Of a stretch of DNA of 26,816 nt, positions 14,198 to 22,308 are shown in pieces. The stretch is taken from positions 1-26,816 of the forward strand of contig JAFLEE010000071.1 of assembly GCA_017302015.1 (NCBI GenBank), read 5' to 3'. Each line of letters opens with the position of its first letter. Position 1 is the stretch's first letter. This stretch comes from Spirochaetota bacterium. Its GTDB lineage: Bacteria; Spirochaetota; UBA12135; COTS27; JAFLEE01. A model generated the notes under the pieces. The model was not told where the DNA came from, ran no database searches, and saw only the letters and a program-made list of their open reading frames with translations. The position numbers and the translations under genes are program-made.

Positions 14198-15550
14198 ATG
14201 GTACGTGAACCCGTAGGCCGAACGATCGCCAAGATGGCCGTCCCCATGCTCGCGGGGACCTTCGCCATGAACGCCTACCACCTGACGAACGCGTACTTCG
14301 TCTCGCGCCTCGGCACCGAGTCCCTCGCGGCGATCTCGTTCACGTTCCCGGTGGTCATGTTCTTCATGGTCGTCGCCCGGGGCCTCGGCACGGGGGCCAT
14401 GACCCTCATCGCCCACGCGTTGGGCCGGCAGGACCGCGCGGGGGCGGCCGCCCTGACCTCCCACGCGCTTCTTTTCTCCCTCGCCTTCTCGGGGGTGGTT
14501 TCCGCCGTGGGCCTCTTCACCATCGGGCCCGTCTTCACGGCCCTCGGCGCGCGCGGCGGGGTCCTCGCCCAGACTTCCGCCTACATGAAGGTGTGGTACC
14601 TCGGGTCCGTCGTCATGGTCGTGCAGATGATGACCGCCGACATCATCATCGCCACGGGGAAGACGAAGGCGGTGAGCGCCCTCATGGTCGGCGGCACCCT
14701 CGTGAACGTGGTCTTCGACTACGGCCTCATCTTCGGGAACCTGGGCCTGCCGAAATGGGGCATCGTCGGCGCCGCCGTGGCCACGCTCCTCTCCCAGGGG
14801 GCGACCCTTTGCGGGGCCCTCTACCTGCTGCGGCGACGAATGAATCTCATCGGGGCCATCGACCTGCGCCCCGCCAGCGTTCTCGCCTCGTGGGGGAAGA
14901 TCCTCTCCTTCGGAGCGCCGGGGGCCCTGGGCATGGTGCTCACGCCCGTGGCCTCGGCGGTGATCACCGGCCTCGTGTCCGGTTACGGCACCGCCGCCGT
15001 GGCGGCCATCGGCGTCGCCGGGCGCATCGAGATGTTCGCGTTCATGATCCCCATGACGGTGGGCATGTCGCTCATCCCCTTCGTCGCCCAGAACCACGGG
15101 GCCGGGCAGCGCGACCGCATCCTTCGGGCGCGGCGCGGCGCCATGGCCTTCGCGGTGCTCTACGGCCTCTTCATCGGCGCCCTGTTCATCCTCTTCGCCG
15201 GGCCGATGGCAGGCGTCTTCTCCGGCGATCCGGCGGTGGTCGAGGTACTGCGAACCTATATCTACCTCACCTGCGCCGGCTACGGCATGCTCGAAGTGCA
15301 CCGCTACGCGGGTTTCTGCCTCACGGGAACCCACCATCCCTTCCAGGCCTCGCTCCTGAACATCCTGCGCATCCTCGGCTTGCTGCTCCCCCTTTCCCTG
15401 ATCGGAAACCAGCTCTTCCAGATCCATGGCCTTTTTCTCGGGCGATTGGCGACCGACTTGCTGGCGGGCGGGATCGGCATCTATTGGTCGGGGAGAATCC
15501 TGGCGCGCAGCGGGCTTCCGAGCGCTTCCCCGGCGCCCTCCGCCCCCTAG
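14198..15550 (+). CDS. MATE-family efflux transporter
   Basis: This integral inner-membrane protein of 450 residues has about 12 hydrophobic segments in two homologous halves, the layout of multidrug and toxic compound extrusion antiporters. Family-like patterns are IAKMAVPMLAGTFAMNAYHL at the start of the first half, NAYFVSRLGTESLAAISF, and ILSFGAPGALGMVLTPVASA opening the second half, with AAIGVAGRIEMFAFMIP and PFVAQNHGAGQ later. It exports small molecules in exchange for Na+ or H+. In this cluster it could expel toxic intermediates or be unrelated to catabolism. GGAGGA directly before the ATG is a strong ribosome site. It starts 9 nt after the DUF4832 gene. A Pro/Ala/Ser-rich tail ends the protein. 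Confidence 0.92.
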   Translation: MVREPVGRTIAKMAVPMLAGTFAMNAYHLTNAYFVSRLGTESLAAISFTFPVVMFFMVVARGLGTGAMTLIAHALGRQDRAGAAALTSHALLFSLAFSGVVSAVGLFTIGPVFTALGARGGVLAQTSAYMKVWYLGSVVMVVQMMTADIIIATGKTKAVSALMVGGTLVNVVFDYGLIFGNLGLPKWGIVGAAVATLLSQGATLCGALYLLRRRMNLIGAIDLRPASVLASWGKILSFGAPGALGMVLTPVASAVITGLVSGYGTAAVAAIGVAGRIEMFAFMIPMTVGMSLIPFVAQNHGAGQRDRILRARRGAMAFAVLYGLFIGALFILFAGPMAGVFSGDPAVVEVLRTYIYLTCAGYGMLEVHRYAGFCLTGTHHPFQASLLNILRILGLLLPLSLIGNQLFQIHGLFLGRLATDLLAGGIGIYWSGRILARSGLPSASPAPSAP

Positions 15551-15676
15551 GCAGCCGCCCCGATTTCCGGTCCCGGAGGAATTGCGGGAACGGATCGGCC
15601 ATTTCGCAAAGATGCGGGCCCTTCCATGGGCCATCCTTCACCCATCGGTCGCCCCCGGGCGAGCGACGGGAGCCCC

Positions 15677-16840
15677 ATGAAGATCACCCGCATCGAACCC
15701 ATCGTCGTCGGCGCGCCCACCCCCGGCAGCGGCCTCCTCTCCAACCGCAATTATGTCTTCGTCAAGGTGCACACCGATTCGGGCCTCTACGGCCTCGGGG
15801 AAGCCACCCTGGAGGGGTATGACCACACGATCCGCGGCCTCCTCAAGGATCTCGAGCCCCTGGTGATCGGGGAGGATCCCACGCGCATCGAGCACCTGAC
15901 CCAGGTCCTCCTGCGGCAGAAATTCTGGAAGGGCGGGATCCTCAAGGGCAGCGCCGTCGCCGGCATCGAACTCGCCCTCTGGGATATCCTGGGGAAGAGC
16001 GTCGGGTTGCCCGTCTACAAACTCGTCGGCGGCGCGGTGCGGGAGAAGATCCGCGTCTACGCCAATGGCTGGAGCGGCGGCGCCACCGATCCCGTCCAGA
16101 TCAAGGATAAGGCCCAGGAGGCCCTGGCCGCGGGCTACCGCGCCTTCAAGTTCTCCCTGGCCGTGGCCTCATGGCCCCTGGACGACCGGAGCCTCGTGCG
16201 AAAAATCGTCGCCGCGGCCGAGGCCATCCGGGACGCGGTGGGGCCCGATTGCCCCCTCATGCTCGACGGCCACGGGCGCTACGACGCGAAGCTCGCCATC
16301 CGCATCGCCGACGCGCTGCGCGACGTGGACCTCTATTTTTTCGAGGAGCCCGTGCAGCCCGAGGATGTGGGGGCCATGGCGGAGGTGGCGGGGCGGGTCT
16401 CCGCGCCCTTGGCCGCCGGGGAGCGCCTATCGCTCAAAGGCGAGTTCCGCCCCTTCCTCGAGCGCAAGGCGCTCTCGATCCTCCAGCCCGACCTCGCCCA
16501 TTGCCACGGCTTCGGGGAAGGCCTCAAGATCGCACATCTGGCGGAGGCGTTCTCCGCCTGGGTCGCGCCCCATTGCCCCATGAGCCCGGTGATCACGGCG
16601 ATCTCCATGCACCTCGACGCGGTCATCCCCAATTTCCTCATCCAGGAACGCCTCTACTTGAACGATTGGCGCAACGAGGTCATCACCGAGCCACTGGTCG
16701 TCAAGGATGGCTTCCTGGACCTCCCCCATAAGCCGGGCTGGGGGATCGAACTCGACGAGGCGCTCTGCCGCGCCCATCCCGAAATACCCATCGCCATGCC
16801 GCGCCTCTTCCGGGAAGATGGCTCGGTCTGCGACTGGTGA
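15677..16840 (+). CDS. Enolase-superfamily acid-sugar dehydratase, galactonate dehydratase-like
   Basis: This 387-residue member of the mandelate racemase/muconate lactonizing group would dehydrate an aldonic acid to its 2-keto-3-deoxy form. Metal ligands are visible as Asp197 (LDGHGR), Glu223 (FFEEP) and Glu249 (AAGERL). His199 of DGHGR and His299 of APHCP match the catalytic pair of D-galactonate dehydratase DgoD. The canonical KxK motif is reduced to a single Lys (YRAFKFS, Lys158), also consistent with a dehydratase. The block SILQPDLAHCHGF matches DgoD-like proteins. The ATG at 15677 has GGGAG about 6 nt upstream; an ATG at 15626 would add a non-homologous lead. The 126-nt gap before it holds short GC-rich hairpins. 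It is followed by SDR and aldolase genes. The exact sugar acid is uncertain. Confidence 0.85.
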   Translation: MKITRIEPIVVGAPTPGSGLLSNRNYVFVKVHTDSGLYGLGEATLEGYDHTIRGLLKDLEPLVIGEDPTRIEHLTQVLLRQKFWKGGILKGSAVAGIELALWDILGKSVGLPVYKLVGGAVREKIRVYANGWSGGATDPVQIKDKAQEALAAGYRAFKFSLAVASWPLDDRSLVRKIVAAAEAIRDAVGPDCPLMLDGHGRYDAKLAIRIADALRDVDLYFFEEPVQPEDVGAMAEVAGRVSAPLAAGERLSLKGEFRPFLERKALSILQPDLAHCHGFGEGLKIAHLAEAFSAWVAPHCPMSPVITAISMHLDAVIPNFLIQERLYLNDWRNEVITEPLVVKDGFLDLPHKPGWGIELDEALCRAHPEIPIAMPRLFREDGSVCDW

Positions 16841-16917
16841 ATCCCGGGGAATTGCCCATGGATGCGAGGGATGAAAAGAAGGCGCCCGCGGGACAAGCGG
16901 CGAGCGGGGAGAACGTC

Positions 16918-17670
16918 ATGGAAACGCAAAAGCGGAATGTCCTCGTGACCGGGGCCTCCCAGGGATTGGGCGCGACGATCGCCGCGCGCTTCGCCCGGGG
17001 CGGGCACCGCGTGTGGGTGAATTGCGCCCACGGGGTCGAGAAGGCCGGCGAGGTGGTGGCGGGAATCGTCCGCGCGGGCGGGGAGGCCGAAACCTTCCCC
17101 TGCGACTTGACGGATGAAGGAGCGGTGGAGGAGGCCTTCGCGGCCCTCGAAGCGCGCGCGGGCGGGATCGATATCCTCGTCAATAACGCCCGCCTCGACC
17201 CCTATCTGCGCGGGGCGGCGGACAGCGACGGGGCCTGGTTCGACCGCACCCTGGCGGTGAACCTGCGGGGGGCCTATCTGGCGACCTTGGCCGTGTTCGA
17301 CGGCATGAAAAGTCGGGGCTGGGGCCGCGTGGTGAACGTCTCCTCCATATGGGCCCAATGGTCCGCGCCGAGGAACTTGATCCCCTATAGCGTCTCCAAG
17401 GCGGGCATGCACGCCCTCACCCGGGCGTTCGCCCGGGAAGGGGCCCCCCATCAGGTCACCGTCAATACGGTGGCCCCCGGGCTCATCCTGACGGAGAACG
17501 CCGCGTCGCGCCTCGGCCCGGAAAAACTACTGGCCGAGACTGCCAGCGTCCCCCTCGGACGGGGAGCCGCCCCGGAGGAGATCGCGGAGATCATCTGGAA
17601 TACGGTACACAGCGGCTTCATCACGGGCCAGACGATCCACGCCAATGGCGGCGCCTGGATGGGAAATTAG
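16918..17670 (+). CDS. Short-chain dehydrogenase/reductase (SDR)
   Basis: This 250-residue classical SDR has the cofactor motif TGASQGLG (11-18), NNAR (89-92), the catalytic Ser in VVNVSS (142/143), the YxxxK pair Tyr157 and Lys161 in PYSVSKAG, and the C-terminal TGQTIHANGGAWMGN typical of the FabG-like group. It reduces or oxidises a hydroxyl or keto group with NAD(P). Between a sugar-acid dehydratase and an aldolase it most likely handles a sugar, lactone or keto-sugar intermediate. The ATG at 16918 was chosen for its GGGGAG ribosome site and normal family start. A GTG at 16837 (GTGA overlap with the dehydratase stop) or ATG at 16858 would add 20-27 polar, low-complexity residues; the overlap pattern is common in this window, so these cannot be excluded. 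Confidence 0.88.
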   Translation: METQKRNVLVTGASQGLGATIAARFARGGHRVWVNCAHGVEKAGEVVAGIVRAGGEAETFPCDLTDEGAVEEAFAALEARAGGIDILVNNARLDPYLRGAADSDGAWFDRTLAVNLRGAYLATLAVFDGMKSRGWGRVVNVSSIWAQWSAPRNLIPYSVSKAGMHALTRAFAREGAPHQVTVNTVAPGLILTENAASRLGPEKLLAETASVPLGRGAAPEEIAEIIWNTVHSGFITGQTIHANGGAWMGN

Positions 17671-17685
17671 CCGCCGGGGAACCCC

Positions 17686-18450
17686 ATGGAAAATTTGAAG
17701 CAACGACTCGCCGCCGGCCCCGTCTACGGGACCTTCTCGAAAACCAGCGATCCCTTCTTCATCGAGATCCTCGGGAAGACGGGGTTCGATTTCGCCATCC
17801 TCGATTGCGAGCACGGGCCCAACGATCCGAGGACGCTCTTGCCGTTGATCCTCGCGGCCCGCTGCGGCGGGCTCCTTCCCATCGTGCGGGTGTCCTCGCT
17901 CTCGGCCCCCGACCTCCAGCGCGTGCTCGATCTGGGCGTCGCCGGCGTGCAGATCCCCCAGATCGCCACGAGGGAGGACGCGGAACAGGCGGTGAAAGCC
18001 GTCCGCTTCCATCCATCGGGGGAGCGCGGCGTTTGCCGTTATGTTCGCGCGGCGAACTATTCGCTCATGGAGAAACCCGAGTATTTCGCCGGTCAGAACG
18101 CGGAGGTCGCCCTTATCATCCACATCGAGGGGGCCGAAGGGCTTCGGAACCTCGACGCGATCCTGGGGGTGGAGGGGCTCGATGTGATCTTCATCGGGCC
18201 CTATGACCTCTCCCAATCCTTGGGGGTGCCCGGGGAGATCCAACACCCCAAGGTCGTCGCCGCCGTACAGGAGATCGCCGCCAAATGCCGCCGGGCCGGG
18301 GCGGTGGCCGGGATTTTCACCGATTCCGTCGAGGCGGCCAGGGGATGGCGCGATGCGGGCATCGGGTACCTCGCCCACTCGGTGGACGTGGGGCTCTTCG
18401 CCTCGGCCTGCCGCGGGGCGGTGGCCGGGCTCCGATCGCCCCGGGGCTGA
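17686..18450 (+). CDS. HpcH/HpaI-family class II aldolase
   Basis: This 254-residue metal-dependent aldolase cleaves 2-keto-3-deoxy acids to pyruvate and an aldehyde. Family residues are in place: LDCEHGPND (Asp40, Glu42, His43 as base), VRV with Arg68, the metal ligands Glu148 (IHIEGAEG) and Asp174 (IGPYDLSQSLG), and GVCRYVRAANYS for substrate binding. It resembles 2-keto-3-deoxy-L-rhamnonate, 5-keto-4-deoxy-glucarate and 2,4-dihydroxyhept-2-enedioate aldolases; sequence alone does not say which. It lies 15 nt after the SDR with GGGGA before the ATG, and completes a dehydratase-SDR-aldolase route. It is the last plus-strand gene of the cluster and converges on the barrel-peptidase gene with only 12 nt between stops. 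Confidence 0.9.
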   Translation: MENLKQRLAAGPVYGTFSKTSDPFFIEILGKTGFDFAILDCEHGPNDPRTLLPLILAARCGGLLPIVRVSSLSAPDLQRVLDLGVAGVQIPQIATREDAEQAVKAVRFHPSGERGVCRYVRAANYSLMEKPEYFAGQNAEVALIIHIEGAEGLRNLDAILGVEGLDVIFIGPYDLSQSLGVPGEIQHPKVVAAVQEIAAKCRRAGAVAGIFTDSVEAARGWRDAGIGYLAHSVDVGLFASACRGAVAGLRSPRG

Positions 18451-18462
18451 TCCCCCCGGGCC

Positions 18463-21369
18463 CTACAGACTCAGCCCCGCGTAGAGTTGGTAGCCGGGCA
18501 TGCCCGCATACCCCTTGGTCAAGGGCACGCCGACTTTCACGTAGACGGAGCTTCGCTGGCTCGCCTTGGCGTAGAAGCGAAAACGCAGCGCGAATTCCGT
18601 GGAGGAGACGAAGAGGAACCCGCTATAGCCGGGGACGGTGACGAGGCCCCCCTCCACCTTGGCGCCGAGGCCCAGGCGATCCCACCAATGGAACCCGTTT
18701 TGGGCGTTGAAGAACGGGTTCCACCGGGTTTCCCAGTGGAGGCGGATGAGGGAAATCGCCGGTAGGAAGCCGCCGGGGAAGCCGCTGAAGGAGTTTTCGC
18801 CGCCGACGGTGAAGTAACCCATGGGGACGATGGCGGTGGCGGTGCTTTTGACGGAAGTGTTCATCGAGCGTTCTTCGACTTCGAGGTCCATCGACCAGGC
18901 CCGGCTCTTGATGGGGAGCGACCCTGTGACCAGGTATTGGAGGTCCAGCCGTTGGTTGTCCCCGATCAAGTACTTTTTCGACCAATAGGATGGGTTGAAT
19001 TTCAGCCACGCCGCTTCGAGGCGCATGGAGCAGACGATGCCTGGGGCGGCTAAACCGGTGGCCCCCATTTTTTCGTGGGAGGTCTGTTGGAACTGGAGCC
19101 CGAGCGCTCCCCCGAAAACCTGGTAGATCCCCGGCAAGGAGAGGCGGTCGGTACCCGAGGAGCGGTAGGTATAGCCTGGGGTCTGGATCGACGAGGAATA
19201 GTCCGCCCATTGTCCCAGGGCTTCAGCGTAGATCGAGAAGTATCGGGAGGCCTGGACCCAGGTTTGCCAGGAGGCTTGCTGGGAGAGGCTTGAATAGGTT
19301 TCTGAAACGCCATAATTTACGGAGGTTCCGTTCCCGGCCGCGAGGCCGTATTGCATCCTCATGCGCAGGACCCCGATGGGGAAATCGAATTGGGCCCCCG
19401 CCCGCCATCCGGGATCGGGACCGAGGAAGGGGAGCGGAAAGATGGCCCGGCCCCAGAGAGCGAGGCCCGTATCGAGGCCGCTCCCGAGGAGGGAGGTCGA
19501 GACCCCGGCGGAGAGGGCGCGCTCGCTGGTGACGGCGCCGCCGGGTCCGAAGGCGTCCGATTGGCTGAAGGCCAGGGAGAAAAAGGGCACCGTGGGGAGG
19601 AGCGCTCCCCCGCTCTTCAGGATGGGCCGACCGTTGCCGGATGGGGAAGGGTTTTCCATCGCGTACGGCTTCGGGGTCGACGGGCCGGTTTGGGGCGCGG
19701 CGGTGGGCAAGGGCGCGGAGACCCGCACCCACTTCCCCGCCGTGAACTGGGAGAAGAGGGCCTCTTTGCCCGCGGACTCGAAGGCGGGGTAGCGCACCGC
19801 CGCGCGGGCCCGGGAGACGCGTTGCCAAGCCGTGCTTTCCGCCGAGTCCGCGAGGTAAGCTTGGGGGGTTCCGTCTTCCGTCGATACGAAGAGGCAGCGA
19901 CCCCCGCCATCGATGCGCAGGTCGCGGAGGTCCCCCGGGTGTTCGGGCCAGAGTTTGGCGAGGACGCCCCCTTCGCCGAGGCGGTAGGCGCGGATGGCTT
20001 CCCCATCGCCGATGACCGCATAGGGCGTATGGGACGCGTCCAGGCAGAGATCGTAGACCCCGTACTCCCCGGGCAGCGCGGCGAGGGTCTTCCACGCTCC
20101 GACGGTCCAAGGGCGGTGGAGCAGGGACGTGCGACCGCCGACGCAGGAGGCGACGAGGATCCCCTCATCGTCGACATCGAAGGCGGTCACGCGCGCGTTG
20201 GTGGTCCATCGGCGCTCCATCGAGAACGGGTAGCACGAGAAGAGATCGTCGCTCTCGCGGCCCGAGCGGTCGAGGATCTTCCGGGTGTAGAAGACCTCGC
20301 CGGTCTTGGGGAGCCAGCGGAGGTGGGGTCCCACATCGGGGACGGGCTGGCGCTGGCCCAAAAGGAAGAGATCCAGACGCAGGCTGTCATGGCGCCAATT
20401 GGCGACCACGCCGCGCTTTCCCGGCAGGCTCTCCAACTCCACCATGCCCAGCAGGTCGCGCCGATCGGATTTGAAGAGCGTCTGGCGCTCGAAGACGGGC
20501 GCGACGGCCTCGTCGCCGAGGGGCGATCCGAAACCCGCCCCGAGATCCTCGCGCCAATCGCGGTCGAGTTGGGCCAGGCCGATGGAGAAGCATTTCTGCA
20601 GCGCGCCATCGATCCCCCGGCGCCCCAATTCGCGGAGGAAGGGCTCCCAATGCGTGACCTGGAAGCGCCGCTTCAGGTAGAGGATCAAGCTGAAACCCTG
20701 GTTATAGGCGAGTTCGAACTCGCGGCTCGTCCCCTCGAATCGCCCCATCTGGGAAAGGGTGAGCAGCCGCCGGCCGTGCCACGCGTCGCGCAGCAGCGCT
20801 TCCCGGTAGGCATCCCGGATCTCCGCCTTGAACTCGTAGGAGCCGAGTTGGGAGAAGGCTTCGGCGAGCCAAACGGGCAGGGCCCGCGGGTCGATGGAGA
20901 TCTCCGCCCCCGCGCTCAGGCTCGGCCGTTCGCCCTGGTAGGCGCCGGAGACGCCCAGGCGGATCGGGGGCACCAGCGTCTTGAAGGAATACAGGTGGGA
21001 GAGTTCGTGGGAGATCACCGCGCGCAGCCAATGGGTTTCCCCCCGCCACAGGCTCTCGGATTTTCGCGGCGAGATCGTGATGAGCGGCATGTCGAAATAG
21101 GCGCCGCCGTTGGGTTCGTCCGAGTCGTCGGCCATCGCGATGGCGATGGGGCGTTCCACGGCGCCGCGTCCGTAGACGGGCCCCATGGCTTCGCGCACCT
21201 CTTCGGCGATGCGCATCGCGTTCGTCGCCGTGGCCTCGAAACCCCGCTCATACGAGAGCGTGAAATGCCCATCCCGGAGATGGCGCCAGGGTTGGTTGGG
21301 GAAGGCGCCCAGCAGGGCCGGAAGGAGCATGCCGGCGAGCGCGACCGAACGCGCGGGAATTGATCTCAT
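18463..21369 (-). CDS. Gluzincin-type metallopeptidase fused to propeller-like region and outer-membrane beta-barrel
   Basis: This exported protein of 968 residues begins with a signal peptide (ARSVALAGMLLPALLGAF). Residues about 25-280 form a peptidase-MA-like domain with the zinc motif HELSH (His121, Glu122, His125), a third-ligand candidate Glu170 in VWLAEAFSQ, and NQGFSLILYLKRRF downstream, as in gluzincins. Residues about 285-600 have repeated strand-turn units (EGILVASCVGG, GGRCLFVSTEDG) like a TolB/beta-propeller. After a Pro/Ser-rich linker, about 650-968 alternate aromatic strands and end GMPGYQLYAGLSL, as expected for a barrel anchored in the outer membrane. It could be an active surface protease or a dead scaffold; HELSH and Glu170 favour activity. 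ATG 21369 follows an extended -10 by 5 nt; ATG 21384 is an in-frame alternative lying right after GGGGAGGTG. Confidence 0.78.
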   Translation of the reverse strand: MRSIPARSVALAGMLLPALLGAFPNQPWRHLRDGHFTLSYERGFEATATNAMRIAEEVREAMGPVYGRGAVERPIAIAMADDSDEPNGGAYFDMPLITISPRKSESLWRGETHWLRAVISHELSHLYSFKTLVPPIRLGVSGAYQGERPSLSAGAEISIDPRALPVWLAEAFSQLGSYEFKAEIRDAYREALLRDAWHGRRLLTLSQMGRFEGTSREFELAYNQGFSLILYLKRRFQVTHWEPFLRELGRRGIDGALQKCFSIGLAQLDRDWREDLGAGFGSPLGDEAVAPVFERQTLFKSDRRDLLGMVELESLPGKRGVVANWRHDSLRLDLFLLGQRQPVPDVGPHLRWLPKTGEVFYTRKILDRSGRESDDLFSCYPFSMERRWTTNARVTAFDVDDEGILVASCVGGRTSLLHRPWTVGAWKTLAALPGEYGVYDLCLDASHTPYAVIGDGEAIRAYRLGEGGVLAKLWPEHPGDLRDLRIDGGGRCLFVSTEDGTPQAYLADSAESTAWQRVSRARAAVRYPAFESAGKEALFSQFTAGKWVRVSAPLPTAAPQTGPSTPKPYAMENPSPSGNGRPILKSGGALLPTVPFFSLAFSQSDAFGPGGAVTSERALSAGVSTSLLGSGLDTGLALWGRAIFPLPFLGPDPGWRAGAQFDFPIGVLRMRMQYGLAAGNGTSVNYGVSETYSSLSQQASWQTWVQASRYFSIYAEALGQWADYSSSIQTPGYTYRSSGTDRLSLPGIYQVFGGALGLQFQQTSHEKMGATGLAAPGIVCSMRLEAAWLKFNPSYWSKKYLIGDNQRLDLQYLVTGSLPIKSRAWSMDLEVEERSMNTSVKSTATAIVPMGYFTVGGENSFSGFPGGFLPAISLIRLHWETRWNPFFNAQNGFHWWDRLGLGAKVEGGLVTVPGYSGFLFVSSTEFALRFRFYAKASQRSSVYVKVGVPLTKGYAGMPGYQLYAGLSL

Positions 21370-21374
21370 CGGGA

Positions 21375-21383
21375 ATAATAGCA
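21375..21383 (-). promoter_or_regulatory. Extended -10 candidate for the peptidase-barrel gene
   Basis: TGCTATTAT on the minus strand is followed by 5 nt and the ATG at 21369. Transcription at the usual distance would start at the initiation codon, giving a leaderless message. If the ATG at 21384 is the true start, this motif would lie inside the coding region. Confidence 0.4.
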
Positions 21384-21415
21384 TCACCTCCCCGGGACTC
21401 GTCGACCCCGACGGA

Positions 21416-21424
21416 TGGTATGCT
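21416..21424 (+). promoter_or_regulatory. Extended -10 candidate for the EEP-family gene
   Basis: TGGTATGCT is followed by 5 nt and the ATG at 21430, the same geometry as the divergent gene on the other strand. No -35 is evident and no Shine-Dalgarno sequence precedes the ATG. Confidence 0.4.
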
Positions 21425-21429
21425 CGGCC

Positions 21430-22224
21430 ATGAAACTTCTTTCGTGCAATATCCGATATTGCGGCGCTCCGGACGGGGAGAACGCCTGGGAAAACCGGAA
21501 AGACCTGTGCCTGCGCATCTTGAGGGAGCGGGCGCCCGACGTCATCTGCTTCCAGGAGCTTTGGGCGCGCCAATTCGACGACCTTTCCGCGGCGCTCCCC
21601 GAATACGGATCCTGGGCGATCCTCGACCACTCCTGGGGGCCGAACCCGACGAACGGCATTTTCTATCGGCGCGGGCGGTGGCGTCCCGCCGGCACGGGGG
21701 GGTATTGGCTCTCCGACACCCCGCAGGTCCCGGGTTCCCGCTCTTGGGGGAGCGACAATGTGCGCCTCGCGAATTGGATCACCCTCGAAGACCCGTCGAC
21801 CGGCTTCTCCTTCCGGGTGGTCAACACCCACCTCGACCATATCAGCCAGGAAGCCCGGGAGAACCAGGCGCGGGTCGTGGCCGAGGAGGCCGCCCTCCTG
21901 GGCGATTTTCCCCAGATCCTCACCGGGGATATGAACAGCGACGCCCCCAATCGGGCCATCGCCGTGTTCAAGGAGGGCGGGTGGGTCGATACTGACGAGG
22001 CGGCCAACGGGACCGCCTACGCCGGGCACACCTACCACGCCTTCCTCGGCGAAGCGTACGCGTCGGCCATCGGGAAGATGGACTGGATCTTCCTGCGGGG
22101 CCCCCTTCGCGCGCGATCGGCCGAGGTCATCCGCGACGCCGATGGGGGGCGGTTCCCCAGCGACCATTATTTTCTGGAGGCCGCGATCGAACCGGACCCT
22201 CTCCGGGCCCCTGCAGGGGGATAA
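21430..22224 (+). CDS. Endonuclease/exonuclease/phosphatase-family hydrolase
   Basis: This 264-residue metal-dependent phosphodiester or phosphomonoester hydrolase is of the EEP fold (DNase I, sphingomyelinase, inositol phosphatase group). Catalytic blocks are complete: Asn7 in SCNIRY, Glu43 in CFQELW, the His in VNTHLDH (134), Asp167 and Asn169 in TGDMNSD, Asp219 in KMDWIF, and the final Asp245-His246 pair in FPSDHYF. No signal peptide is present, so it is probably cytoplasmic. The substrate cannot be read from sequence; relatives next to sugar genes are often annotated as endonuclease/exonuclease/phosphatase only. The ATG at 21430 begins the first strand exactly; an in-frame start at 21415 would add five residues. 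It is divergent from the peptidase-barrel gene with about 60 nt between the starts. Confidence 0.88.
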   Translation: MKLLSCNIRYCGAPDGENAWENRKDLCLRILRERAPDVICFQELWARQFDDLSAALPEYGSWAILDHSWGPNPTNGIFYRRGRWRPAGTGGYWLSDTPQVPGSRSWGSDNVRLANWITLEDPSTGFSFRVVNTHLDHISQEARENQARVVAEEAALLGDFPQILTGDMNSDAPNRAIAVFKEGGWVDTDEAANGTAYAGHTYHAFLGEAYASAIGKMDWIFLRGPLRARSAEVIRDADGGRFPSDHYFLEAAIEPDPLRAPAGG

Positions 22225-22239
22225 GGCTTTTTACGCGTG

Positions 22240-22287
22240 GCCCGCGTCGCCGGTCGACGATGGCCCCGCGACGGGGATCACGCGGGC
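22240..22287. terminator. Inverted repeat between convergent genes, possible bidirectional terminator
   Basis: GCCCGCGT (22240-22247) is perfectly complementary to ACGCGGGC (22280-22287). Inside it is a second stem, CCCCG/CGGGG with a 3-nt loop (22264-22276). It lies between the EEP-family stop and the GH13 stop, which converge. No T-tract follows on either strand, so intrinsic termination is only a suggestion. Confidence 0.35.
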
Positions 22288-22308
22288 TGAGCGGGCCGTG
22301 GTGGAGGC

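Noticed and set aside
12479-15634. 1051-codon open frame on the minus strand
   Set aside because: It lies antisense to the AraC end, the DUF4832 protein and the MATE transporter, all with clear family motifs. Its product is Gly/Arg/Glu/Asp/His-rich without domains, the usual result of high GC third-position bias.
19351-21363. 670-codon plus-strand frame over the peptidase-barrel gene
   Set aside because: It is antisense to a gene with signal peptide, HELSH motif and barrel; the product is low-complexity Gly/Arg/Glu-rich.
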